Below are positions 45,070 to 52,532 of a DNA stretch of 64,000 nt, in pieces (positions within the stretch are counted from its first letter, which is position 1; every line of letters starts with the position of its first letter). The DNA lies in the NCBI GenBank assembly GCA_963784895.1, contig CAWATM010000005.1, forward strand, positions 1 to 64,000. Reading direction: 5' to 3'. The position numbers and the translations under genes were made by a program. The notes under the pieces are model-generated. The model was given only the letters and a program-made list of their open reading frames with translations. It ran no database searches and had not been told where the DNA came from. The DNA is from Gaiellasilicea sp963784895 (lineage in GTDB: Bacteria; Actinomycetota; Thermoleophilia; Gaiellales; Gaiellaceae).

Positions 45070-45531
45070 TCAGAGCGACGCGACCATCGTCCAGGCCTCG
45101 GCGCCTTCGTCGATCACCGAGAACCCGTGGCGCTCGTAGAGCTTGCGGGCGGGGTTGCCCGGCTCGACGCTGAGGCTGAGGCGCTCGTAACCGGCGGCAC
45201 GAGCCTTCGCGATCAGCTCCTGCAGCAGCTCGTCGCCGATGCCGTGGCCGCGCTTGGACGGGACGACCGCGATCGCCAGCTCGGGCGTCCCCTCGTCGAC
45301 GAACCCGTACCCGGGCTCGTCCCCGCCGAAGACGCGGTACCAGGCGGCGCCGACGGGAAAGCCGTTCTCGAGCGCGATCACGGCCGTGTCGCCGGGCCTC
45401 CCCCACCCGCGCACGTAGCGCGAGACGAGCGAGCCGGGCACGCGTTCGCGCCAGTAGTAGGCGTGGTGGAGCATGTCGCGGAGGAAGCGGACGTCCTGGG
45501 CGCCGCCGCGGCGGAGCACGACCTCGGTCAC
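45070..45531 (-). CDS. GNAT N-acetyltransferase
   Basis: A 153-residue single GNAT domain: VTEVVLRRGGAQDVRFLRDML, motif A ELAIAVVPSKRGHGIGDELLQELIAKARAAG, then LSVEPGNPARKLYERHGFSVI. The substrate is unknown. GTG at 45531 overlaps the stop of the VOC gene (GTGA). Confidence 0.85.
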   Translation of the reverse strand: MTEVVLRRGGAQDVRFLRDMLHHAYYWRERVPGSLVSRYVRGWGRPGDTAVIALENGFPVGAAWYRVFGGDEPGYGFVDEGTPELAIAVVPSKRGHGIGDELLQELIAKARAAGYERLSLSVEPGNPARKLYERHGFSVIDEGAEAWTMVASL

Positions 45532-45863
45532 GGGTCGAGCGACTCCGCCAGTTGGATCCGGTTGCCGTCCGGGTCGAAGACGTCCACGAGCCTGATCTGC
45601 CCGTGCAGCTCCAAGACGACACCCACCTCCACCCCCGCCGCTCGCAGGCGCTCGGCCATCGCCTTCACGTCCTCGACGTCGACGTGTGCGACGCCACTCG
45701 ACTCGGCGGGCTCGCCCACGGCGATGGCGATCTCCATTCCGCCGTGCTGCAGCCGCGACCAGCCGTCGTCGACGTCGACGAACACCTCCTCGAAGCCGAG
45801 CACGTCTCGGTAGAAGGCACGGCCGACGTCGAGATCGCGTACGCGGTACCACACCGTTGTCAC
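45528..45863 (-). CDS. VOC-family (glyoxalase/bleomycin-resistance-like) protein
   Basis: A 111-residue single VOC module: VWYRVRDLDVGRAFYRDVLGFEE, then AHVDVEDVKAMAERLRAAGVEV and IRLVDVFDPDGNRIQLAES, where the final Glu is a usual metal ligand. It functions as a dimer of unknown substrate. It lies 10 bases after the E2 stop and is coupled to the GNAT gene. Confidence 0.85.
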   Translation of the reverse strand: MTTVWYRVRDLDVGRAFYRDVLGFEEVFVDVDDGWSRLQHGGMEIAIAVGEPAESSGVAHVDVEDVKAMAERLRAAGVEVGVVLELHGQIRLVDVFDPDGNRIQLAESLDP

Positions 45864-45873
45864 ATCAGTGAAC

Positions 45874-47178
45874 TTACAGCGCGAGCGCGGGCTCTTCGAG
45901 CAATTCCTTCACCGTGCGGAGGAAGTCGGCGCCGTCGGCACCGTCGATCGCCCGGTGGTCGCACGTGATCGTCATGCTCATCAGCGGCCGCACCGCGACG
46001 TTGCCGTCGCGGACGACAGGCTTCGGCTCGGTGGTGCCGACCGCGAGGATCGCCGCCTGGGGCGGGTTCAGCACGGCGACGAACTGCTCGATCCCGAACA
46101 TGCCGAGGTTCGAGATCGTGAAGGTGCCGTCGGCGAGGTCGTCGCGCTGGAGCTTGCCCTCGCGGGCGCGGCCGACGAGCGCGGCGCGGTCGGCGGCGAT
46201 CTGCTGGATCGTCTTCCGGTCGGCGTCGCGGATCACGGGGACGACGAGGCCGTTGGGCGCGGCGACGGCGATCCCGACATGGGCGAACGGGAAGCGAAGG
46301 ATCTTGTCGCCCGTGAAGTGCGCGTTGACCGCCGGGTGGCGCAGGAGCGCGGCCGCTGCGACCTTCGTCAGCAAGTCGCTGACGGTCGGCTTCGTCTCGC
46401 CGTCCCGCAGCCGGCCGACGAGGCGCTCGCGGAGCTCGAGCGACCGGGTCATGTCGACCGACACGGTGAGCTGGAAGACCGGCGCCTGCCAGGCCTCGGT
46501 CAGCCGGCGGGCGATCGTCTTCCGGGTCGAGGTCAGCTCGACCTCCTCCACCTCGCCCGACGGAGTCGCGGCGGCTGCGGCCGGCGCTGCCTGCGGCGCC
46601 GCGACGGCGCCCCGCTCGACGTCGTCGGCGACGATCCGGCCCTCAGGGCCGCTCCCGGAGAGCGTTGCGATGTCGATCCCCTTCTCGCGCGCGAGCCTGC
46701 GTGCGAGCGGCGAGGCCTTGACGCGGCCGTCGGGTCGCGCGGGAGCGTCGGCGACGGCTGCGGTCTCGGCGGCGGCCGTCGCGGCGGCGGCATCCTGGCC
46801 CCGCTGGCGCTGATCGTCCATGCCAGGAGCCGACGAGCCCTCCGTCTCCTCTTCGTCCTGCTCCTCGACGGCGGCTTCGGCTTCGTCCTCGTCGCCGGCT
46901 TCGGCCGCAGGCGCCTTCCCGTTCTCGGACGAGACCTCCTCGCCTTCGTCTCCGATGAAGGCGATCGTCTTCCCCACCTCGACCTCGCCGGAGTCGACGA
47001 CGATCTTGAGCAGGACGCCGTCGGCCTCGGCCTCCACCTCCTGCGTCACCTTGTCGGTGTCGAGCTCGTAGAGCGGCTCGCGCTTCTTGACCGGCTCGCC
47101 TTCGCCCTTGAGCCACTTGACGATCGTGCCGGACTCCATCCCCTGGCCCAGCCGCGGCAGCTTGACCTCGGTCGCCAT
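45874..47178 (-). CDS. Dihydrolipoamide acyltransferase (E2) of 2-oxoacid/acetoin dehydrogenase
   Basis: A 434-residue core enzyme. One lipoyl domain (1-80; lipoylated Lys in ELDTDKVTQEVEA), an acidic Ala/Glu linker (about 85-150), a peripheral subunit-binding domain (VKASPLARRLAREKGIDIATLSGSGPEGRIVADDV) and the CoA-acyltransferase domain (about 205-434) with the catalytic His in TITCDHRAIDGADGADFL. The single lipoyl domain and gene order E1a-E1b-E2 suit acetoin, branched-chain or pyruvate complexes; the substrate is not settled by sequence. Confidence 0.92.
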   Translation of the reverse strand: MATEVKLPRLGQGMESGTIVKWLKGEGEPVKKREPLYELDTDKVTQEVEAEADGVLLKIVVDSGEVEVGKTIAFIGDEGEEVSSENGKAPAAEAGDEDEAEAAVEEQDEEETEGSSAPGMDDQRQRGQDAAAATAAAETAAVADAPARPDGRVKASPLARRLAREKGIDIATLSGSGPEGRIVADDVERGAVAAPQAAPAAAAATPSGEVEEVELTSTRKTIARRLTEAWQAPVFQLTVSVDMTRSLELRERLVGRLRDGETKPTVSDLLTKVAAAALLRHPAVNAHFTGDKILRFPFAHVGIAVAAPNGLVVPVIRDADRKTIQQIAADRAALVGRAREGKLQRDDLADGTFTISNLGMFGIEQFVAVLNPPQAAILAVGTTEPKPVVRDGNVAVRPLMSMTITCDHRAIDGADGADFLRTVKELLEEPALAL

Positions 47179-47185
47179 CAGCCAG

Positions 47186-48166
47186 TTAGCTCCGGGCCAC
47201 CGTGCGCTTCACGGCCTCGAGGACATCCGCGGCGTGCGGAACGACCCACTGCTCCATCGCCGGGGCGAACGCGAGCGGCGCGAACTTCGCACCCACGCGC
47301 TCGATCGGCGCGTCGAGGTAGTCGAAGGCCCCCTGCTGGATCACGGCCGTCAGCTCGGCGCCGAAGCCGCCGCGCGTGACCGCCTCGTGCGCCGTCACCG
47401 CGCGCGTCGTCTTCTTCACCGAGGCGATGATCGTCTCCTCGTCGAGCGGGAGCAGCGTGCGCGGGTCGATCACCTCGACGGAGATCCCGTCCTTGGCGGC
47501 GTCCTCGGCCGCCTGCAGCGCCTCGGGCACCATCCGCCCGATCGCGACCACGGTCACGTCCGAGCCTTCGCGCATCACGCGCGCCTTGCCGAGCGGGATC
47601 GGCTCGATCTCGTCCGGGACGGAGCCCTTGAGCGGATACAGGAGCCGGTGCTCGAAGAAGATGACCGGGTTGTCGTCGTAGATCGAGCTCCAGAGCAGGC
47701 CGCGCACGTCCTCGGGGGTCGAGGGGAAGACCACCTTCAGGCCCGGCACGTGCACGAACCACGATTCGAGCTGCTGCGCGTGCTGCGCGCCTGGGCTCCA
47801 GCCGGCGCCGCCCTGGGTGCGGATCGTCAGCGGCACCTTCAGCTGGCCGCCGCTCATCGTCCGGTGCTTTGCCGCCTGGTTGACGAGCTGCTCCATCGAG
47901 AGCGTCAGGAAGTCCTGGTACATGATCTCGACGACGGGCCGCATCCCCTGCATCGCGGCGCCGATGCCGGTGCCGACGATCGCCATCTCCGAGATCGGCG
48001 TGTTGCGGACGCGCTCGGGGCCGAACTCGGCGAGCATCCCCTGGGTGACGCCCATCGAGCCGCCCATCTCGGCGATGTCCTCGCCCATGACGAAGACGTC
48101 GTCGTCGGCGCGCATCGCGCTCGAGAGCGCGTCGCGGACGGCCTCGCGGTAGGTCAGCTCAGGCAT
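47186..48166 (-). CDS. E1 component beta subunit (PdhB/AcoB/BkdB family)
   Basis: A 326-residue transketolase-like subunit. ELTYREAVRDALSSAMRADDDVFVMGEDIAEMGGSMGVTQGML has the Glu that activates thiamine diphosphate. RVRNTPISEMAIVGTGIGAAM, MSGGQLKVPLTIRTQGGAGW and the C-terminal IDPRTLLPLDEETII follow. The ATG at 48166 overlaps the last eight bases of the alpha gene. It forms an alpha2-beta2 E1. Confidence 0.93.
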   Translation of the reverse strand: MPELTYREAVRDALSSAMRADDDVFVMGEDIAEMGGSMGVTQGMLAEFGPERVRNTPISEMAIVGTGIGAAMQGMRPVVEIMYQDFLTLSMEQLVNQAAKHRTMSGGQLKVPLTIRTQGGAGWSPGAQHAQQLESWFVHVPGLKVVFPSTPEDVRGLLWSSIYDDNPVIFFEHRLLYPLKGSVPDEIEPIPLGKARVMREGSDVTVVAIGRMVPEALQAAEDAAKDGISVEVIDPRTLLPLDEETIIASVKKTTRAVTAHEAVTRGGFGAELTAVIQQGAFDYLDAPIERVGAKFAPLAFAPAMEQWVVPHAADVLEAVKRTVARS

Positions 48167-49142
48167 AGACGTACTTGAGTGCGGCCTCGGGCGGCGGATC
48201 CGTCCCCGCCTTGGCGAACTCGACCGAGCCCTCGACGATCGCCTCGATCTCGGTGTCGAGGGACTCGAAGTCCTCGTCGCCGATCCCGAGGCGGGCACGC
48301 AGGAGCTCGATCGGATCCTTCGTCTCGCGCAGCTCCTCGATCTCGCTCTTCTCGCGATAGACCTGTGGGTCGCCGATGTAATGGCCGACGAGCCGGTAGG
48401 TGCGGACGTTCAGGAAGACGGGGCCGCGGCCGGAGACTGCGTGCTCGCGGGCCTCGCGGGTCGCCGCGTAGACGGCCTCGACGTCCTGGCCGTCGACGTC
48501 GACCGAGCGCATCCCGAAGGCGACGGCCCGCTGGGAGAAATCCTCGATCGGTGCGTGCTGGCTCATCGGCGTCGACTCGGCCCACGCGTTCATCTCGAGC
48601 ACGAACAGGGCCGGGACGTTCCAGAGCTGGGCGAGGTTGAGCGACTCGTGGAACGTGCCGGTGTTGGTGGCGCCGTCGCCGAAGAACGCAACCGCGACGC
48701 GCGGCTGCTTGCGGAACTGGAACGCGAGCGCGGCGCCTGTGATCGCCGGCAGGCCGCCGCCGACGACGGCGTTCGCGCCGAGGTTGCCCTTGGCGAGGTC
48801 GTACAGGTGCATCGAGCCGCCGTAGCCGCCCGAGCAGCCCTCCTGCTTGCCGTAGAGCTCCGCCATCACCGCGTTGACGTGCGTGCCCTTGGCGATCGTG
48901 TGCCCGTGCGCGCGGTGCGTCGATGCAATCACGTCGTCCGGCTCGAGCGCCGCCATCACGCCCGCGGCGACGGCCTCCTGGCCGATCGCGACGTGCAGGA
49001 AGCCGGGCAGCTCGCCCGCGCGGAAGCGCTCCTCCACCTTCTCCTCGAAGCGCCGGATCAGCAGCATCTCGCGGAAGAGCTCGTGCAGACGCTCGTCCGA
49101 GAGTGCGCTCGTTTCGGTGGTCATGTCCTCGACCTTGGCCAT
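48159..49142 (-). CDS. E1 component alpha subunit (PdhA/AcoA family)
   Basis: A 327-residue thiamine-diphosphate enzyme. LIRRFEEKVEERFRAGELPGFLHVAIGQEAVAAGV, STHRAHGHTIAKGTHVN, and the ThDP motif FFGDGATNTGTFHESLNLAQLWNVPALFVLEMN (GDG...N). The phosphorylation-loop-like stretch SGRGPVFLNVRTYRLVGHYIGD follows. The HRAHGHTIAKG loop is closest to acetoin-type AcoA subunits in style, but pyruvate is possible. First gene of the E1a-E1b-E2-VOC-GNAT operon. Confidence 0.92.
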   Translation of the reverse strand: MAKVEDMTTETSALSDERLHELFREMLLIRRFEEKVEERFRAGELPGFLHVAIGQEAVAAGVMAALEPDDVIASTHRAHGHTIAKGTHVNAVMAELYGKQEGCSGGYGGSMHLYDLAKGNLGANAVVGGGLPAITGAALAFQFRKQPRVAVAFFGDGATNTGTFHESLNLAQLWNVPALFVLEMNAWAESTPMSQHAPIEDFSQRAVAFGMRSVDVDGQDVEAVYAATREAREHAVSGRGPVFLNVRTYRLVGHYIGDPQVYREKSEIEELRETKDPIELLRARLGIGDEDFESLDTEIEAIVEGSVEFAKAGTDPPPEAALKYVYA

Positions 49143-49167
49143 CGGGCCTCATTATGCTGACCCCCGC

Positions 49168-49809
49168 ATGGGACTCGTCGAGCAGTGGCGTCGGATCAGG
49201 TCGGAGCTCGAGCCCGAGTGGGGCGAGGTGGCCCTGAACGTGGCCGTGCCGCAGGCTGAGCAGCGCGCCCAGGCGGCCTCGCTGCTCGGGCCGGCCGGCC
49301 CCGGACGGCGCGGCGACGATCTGCGTCTCTCGGTGCACCGCGCCGGCGGTGGAATCGGCCCCGACCAGGCCGACAAGCTCTTCCGCAAGCTCGACGAGGC
49401 GAGGATCCGCGGCACGGTCACGCTCGTGACGGTCGACGAGCGCGTCGAGCGCGTGGAAGCTCCGCGCGAGGCGCTCGCCGAGTTGTGGGACCGGGCTCTC
49501 GCCGGCGCGCCTGCGGACTGGAGCGACCTGCTCTGCGAGCTGCAGCTGACCTCGACCGACCATCTCGCCCGCGGGGCGCTCCTGACCGCTCCGATCAACC
49601 CGACCCGCGTCCCGGACCGCACCGCCTTCCGCTTCCGGGTCGCGCGGAGCTTCGGCTACGGCGCCTCGCCGCAGATGACGCGCCGCTGTCTCGAGCGGCT
49701 CGACGTGGAGGGCATCCCGGGGGCGCTGACGCTCCTGCACGTGCTCTCGGACACCCACAACGTCGCAACCCAGGGCCCCGTCTGGCGCGTTGCCGGAAAG
49801 GCCGTCTAG
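49168..49809 (+). CDS. Uncharacterised soluble protein
   Basis: A 213-residue protein, MGLVEQWRRIRSELEPEWGEV start, without signal peptide or TM helices. Two similar halves may exist: each has a beta-rich stretch (LRLSVHRAGGGIGPDQADKLFRKLD and FRFRVARSFGYGASPQMTRRCLERLD) followed by an R/D-rich helix and a GxLTLLHV/GTVTLVTV strand. I do not recognise a family. It is divergent from the E1 alpha gene across 25 bases and two bases upstream of the next gene. Confidence 0.72.
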   Translation: MGLVEQWRRIRSELEPEWGEVALNVAVPQAEQRAQAASLLGPAGPGRRGDDLRLSVHRAGGGIGPDQADKLFRKLDEARIRGTVTLVTVDERVERVEAPREALAELWDRALAGAPADWSDLLCELQLTSTDHLARGALLTAPINPTRVPDRTAFRFRVARSFGYGASPQMTRRCLERLDVEGIPGALTLLHVLSDTHNVATQGPVWRVAGKAV

Positions 49810-49811
49810 CG

Positions 49812-50009
49812 ATGCCTGATCCTGTCTCCTGGCTGCTGATCGAGCCGGGCTGGACCGTCTACGACGCTGCCGGCGACAAGGTCGGCAAGGTGAGAGAGGT
49901 GCTCGCGGACGAGCAGTCCGACATCTTCCACGGCCTGATCGTCGCCGACGACGAGATCCTCGCGGAGCGGGTCGCCGAGATCAGGGAAGGTGAGATCCAT
50001 CTCACCTGA
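49812..50009 (+). CDS. PRC-barrel-like small protein
   Basis: A 65-residue beta-barrel-like protein: LIEPGWTVYDAAGDKVGKVREVLADEQSDIFHGLIV fits the PRC-barrel pattern (V-D-x-x-G-x-K-I/V-G-x-V). The end is short (EILAERVAEIREGEIHLT). PRC-barrel proteins bind RNA or protein partners; the role is unknown. It starts two bases after the previous stop. Confidence 0.7.
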   Translation: MPDPVSWLLIEPGWTVYDAAGDKVGKVREVLADEQSDIFHGLIVADDEILAERVAEIREGEIHLT

Positions 50010-50046
50010 AGGTTTGCCGGGGTCCGAACCCGGCAACCTTCCGTCT

Positions 50047-50226
50047 ATGTCGCAATCCGGATCGACGACGGCGCGCCGGCCGGCTGCGCCGAACGGCCCT
50101 CAGCACGCCGCCACTGCAAAGAGGGCCGGCCCCAACCCCTTCGTCGTCGCCGGCGTCGCGTTCGCCGTCGGCAGCCTGCTCGCGAAGTTGATCGACTGGA
50201 GGAGCCATGCCCACCCCCGCCGCTGA
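50047..50226 (+). CDS. Small membrane-anchored protein
   Basis: A 59-residue protein with a basic, Ala/Pro-rich N-terminus and one TM helix (PFVVAGVAFAVGSLLAKLIDW). Its end overlaps the next gene by 20 bases. It belongs to the cluster of holin-like and DUF3618 proteins that follows. Confidence 0.6.
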   Translation: MSQSGSTTARRPAAPNGPQHAATAKRAGPNPFVVAGVAFAVGSLLAKLIDWRSHAHPRR

Positions 50227-50614
50227 GACCGGGCATCCGAGCGTCGGCGCCGCGGCCAAGCAGGTCGCCGAGCACGCCAGCACGCTCGCGAAGCTCGAGC
50301 TCGAGCTCGCCGGGCTGGAGCTGAAGCAGAAGGCCGGCTTGTTCGGGGCCGGCGTCGGGCTCGGCGTCGGCGCGGCCGTCGTCGCGCTCTACGGGCTCGG
50401 CTTCCTCTTCGCGACCGCGGCCGTCGCGCTCGCGATCGTGCTCGATGCCTGGCTGGCGCTCCTGATCGTGACCCTGAGCCTCTTCGCCGTTGCGGCGCTG
50501 CTCGGGCTGCTTGCCAAGAGCCGGATCAAGCGGGCGACGCCGCCCGTCCCCGAACAGGCCATCCGCGAGGCGAAGCTGACGAGCGAAGCGCTGAAGTCGA
50601 ATGGCCACCACTAG
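50207..50614 (+). CDS. Phage holin family protein (superfamily III, ACT-type membrane protein)
   Basis: A 135-residue protein with an amphipathic helix (VAEHASTLAKLELELAGLELKQKA) and two TM hairpin helices (GVGLGVGAAVVALYGLGFLFATAAVALAIVL and ALLIVTLSLFAVAALLGLL). This is the pattern of Phage_holin_3_6/DUF1469 proteins found in actinobacterial chromosomes beside DUF3618. A lytic role is unlikely; it is probably an envelope stress protein. Confidence 0.8.
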   Translation: MPTPAAETGHPSVGAAAKQVAEHASTLAKLELELAGLELKQKAGLFGAGVGLGVGAAVVALYGLGFLFATAAVALAIVLDAWLALLIVTLSLFAVAALLGLLAKSRIKRATPPVPEQAIREAKLTSEALKSNGHH

Positions 50615-50849
50615 CCTGAACGGGCGCACGCCCGACACGCTGCGCCGCGAGATCGAGCGCGAGCGCCGCGAGCTCGCCGAGGCGGTCGAGCAGCTGCGGG
50701 ACGGGCTGGGCGAGGCGACGAACGTCGCCGCCAAGTTGCGCTCGAACCTGCCGATGGTCGCTGCCGGCGCGCTCGGAGCCGGCTTCTTCCTCGCCGGCGG
50801 AATCGGCGCGAGCATGCGCTTCCTGGCCCGCAAGGGCCGCGAACGCTGA
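50601..50849 (+). CDS. DUF3618 protein
   Basis: An 82-residue protein: TPDTLRREIERERRELAEAVEQLRDGLGEA (amphipathic coil with the typical DUF3618 RREIERTR-like start) then one TM helix (MVAAGALGAGFFLAGGIGASM). It commonly pairs with a holin-like gene and a YihY/BrkB gene, as here. Confidence 0.82.
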   Translation: MATTSLNGRTPDTLRREIERERRELAEAVEQLRDGLGEATNVAAKLRSNLPMVAAGALGAGFFLAGGIGASMRFLARKGRER

Positions 50850-51757
50850 TCGGCCACGCCCCGAGCAGCCCCTGGCGTCTGTCGCCACGGGAGTGGCTCT
50901 CCGTCGTCAAGCGCTCGTTTCAGTCGTTTCTCGCCGACGACGCGATGGGGCTCTCGGCCCAGGTCGCGTTCAGCTCGCTGCTCGCGTTCTTCCCGGCCAT
51001 GATCTTCCTGGTCGGTGTCGCCGACCTGTTCGGCGTCTACGGGACGCTGCAGGAGTTCCTCGCGCCGGTCGCTCCTGAGGAGGTGCTGGACACGATCGAG
51101 ACGCTGCAGCAGGACACCTCAACGGAAACGTCGGTCGTCGCGTTCCTCGTCGGCGCCTCGCTCGCTGTCTGGGCCGCCAGCGGCGCGATGGGCGCCGTGA
51201 TCAAGTCGGTCAACCGTGCCTACGACCGCGTCGAGACGCGGCCGTTCTGGATGACCCGGCTGATCGCCCTCGTGCTCGTCTGCCTGACCGGCCTCGTCCT
51301 GGCTGGGCTGCTGCTCTTGATCGTCTTCGGCGGCCCGCTCGGGACGGCGATCGCCGACGAGGCGGGCCTCGGCGGGGCATTCGAGCTCGTCTGGGCGATC
51401 TTCCGCTGGCCGATCGCCTTCCTCGCGATCATCCTCTTCTTCTCGCTCGTCTACTACCTGGCGCCGAACGTCGATGCCCGCAGCTGGCAGTGGCTCTCCC
51501 CCGGAGCGCTAATCGGCAGCGTCATGTGGCTCGCCCTCTCTGGGCTCTTTTCCCTCTACACGAGCCTTTCCGACTCCTATTCGCGGACGTACGGCGCCCT
51601 CGCCAGCGGGATCGTCCTGCTGCTCTGGCTCAACTATTCGGCCTTCGCGCTGCTCTTCGGGGCCGAGCTCAACTCCGAGCTCGACCGGCAGGCGGAGATC
51701 CGGGCCGCCGGCGGCGACAAGGCCGGTCTGGTGAAGCCGAGCCGCCGGCCTAGGTGA
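50846..51757 (+). CDS. YihY/virulence factor BrkB family membrane protein, probable CTG start
   Basis: About 303 residues. Family-like sequence begins well before the first ATG at 50945: WRLSPREWLSVVKRSFQSFLADDAMGLSAQVAFSSLLAFFPAMIFLVG. The only sensible in-frame codon is CTG at 50846, whose bases overlap the DUF3618 stop as CTGA, the same NTGA geometry used by other genes here. Six TM helices follow, with ASGAMGAVIKSVNRAYD, VYYLAPNVDARSWQWLSPGALIGSVMWL and TYGALASGIVLLLWLNYSAFALLFGAELN typical of the family. The function is unproven (former RNase BN). Confidence 0.85.
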   Translation: MIGHAPSSPWRLSPREWLSVVKRSFQSFLADDAMGLSAQVAFSSLLAFFPAMIFLVGVADLFGVYGTLQEFLAPVAPEEVLDTIETLQQDTSTETSVVAFLVGASLAVWAASGAMGAVIKSVNRAYDRVETRPFWMTRLIALVLVCLTGLVLAGLLLLIVFGGPLGTAIADEAGLGGAFELVWAIFRWPIAFLAIILFFSLVYYLAPNVDARSWQWLSPGALIGSVMWLALSGLFSLYTSLSDSYSRTYGALASGIVLLLWLNYSAFALLFGAELNSELDRQAEIRAAGGDKAGLVKPSRRPR

Positions 51758-52436
51758 CCCGGACCGAGCCCTTGACCGTCTTGGGCGCCGTGTCCGAGTA
51801 GAAGCGGAGCGTCCCCTTCGCGAGCTTCAGCTTCCACGTCGTCGTGCCGGTGCCGGCGACGGTCGACTTGCGGTTGACGCCCTTGCCGACGAGATGGAAG
51901 TTGTGCAGTTTCGAGCGGTCGCGGACGACAACCGAGTAGGTGCCCGCCTTGACGCCGTTCCGGAGCACCCCTCCGCTCGCGCTCCGGAGCGAGATCGTGC
52001 TCTTGGGCCCGACGGTGCCGAGCAGCTTCGGCGTCTTCGGGGCCGGTGCGGGCGGCGTCGGCTCGGGCGCTGGGTTCCCGACTGTGAACCGGCGCACCAT
52101 CTGGGTCGAGTGCGGGTCGCACCACACCGTGTAGCGACCCTCGCGGAGCGTCACCGTCCACGTGACGGTCGTGGTCGTCTCCACCTGCGTGAACTGATCG
52201 ACCCCCGGTCCGAAGAGACGGAAGTTGTGCTCGTCGGAGAGGTCGCGCACCGTGATCTCGTACGTGCCCGGGTCGAGCTGCGTCACGATCCGTCCGTCCG
52301 TGTGCGCCAGCGTGATCGAGAACCCGGGGCCGACCGTGCCCTCGAGCTTGACGGCCTGAGCCGGCGCCGTCGCCGCGCCGGCGACGAGCGCAAGCGCCGC
52401 GGCGGCGGTGAGAGCGAGGAGACCCCGAACGCGCAT
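51750..52436 (-). CDS. Secreted two-domain cupredoxin-like protein
   Basis: A 228-residue exported protein. Signal peptide MRVRGLLALTAAAALALVAG..AQA. Domain 1 (about 30-120) is plastocyanin-like with His in DEHNFRLFGPG and the C-terminal loop YTVWCDPHSTQM, giving the H-C-H-M set of a type 1 copper site. A Pro-rich linker (PAPEPTPPAPAPKTP) leads to domain 2 (about 135-228), which keeps the His (KLHNFHLVGKG) but has RFYSDTAPKTVK in place of the C-x2-H loop, so its copper site is lost. It probably carries electrons or binds copper outside the cell. Confidence 0.82.
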   Translation of the reverse strand: MRVRGLLALTAAAALALVAGAATAPAQAVKLEGTVGPGFSITLAHTDGRIVTQLDPGTYEITVRDLSDEHNFRLFGPGVDQFTQVETTTTVTWTVTLREGRYTVWCDPHSTQMVRRFTVGNPAPEPTPPAPAPKTPKLLGTVGPKSTISLRSASGGVLRNGVKAGTYSVVVRDRSKLHNFHLVGKGVNRKSTVAGTGTTTWKLKLAKGTLRFYSDTAPKTVKGSVRVT

Positions 52437-52484
52437 CGTCCGAGACTACGCCGGGGAGACGGAATCGGATTGCGAAACGCGACA

Positions 52485-52504
52485 GGGCGGCCGCTCGGCC
52501 GCCC
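52485..52504 (-). terminator. GC hairpin after the repeat protein gene
   Basis: GGGCGGCCG and CGGCCGCCC form a 9-bp stem with a minimal loop, 29 bases after the stop of the repeat-protein gene. No T tract follows. Confidence 0.5.
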
Positions 52505-52532
52505 CGTCATTCGCGCTCGTTTTCGCGGTGCT

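Noticed and set aside
50207..50849. Prophage lysis cassette
   Set aside because: The holin-like protein pairs with DUF3618 and YihY genes, a common chromosomal set; no endolysin, integrase or structural phage genes are seen.
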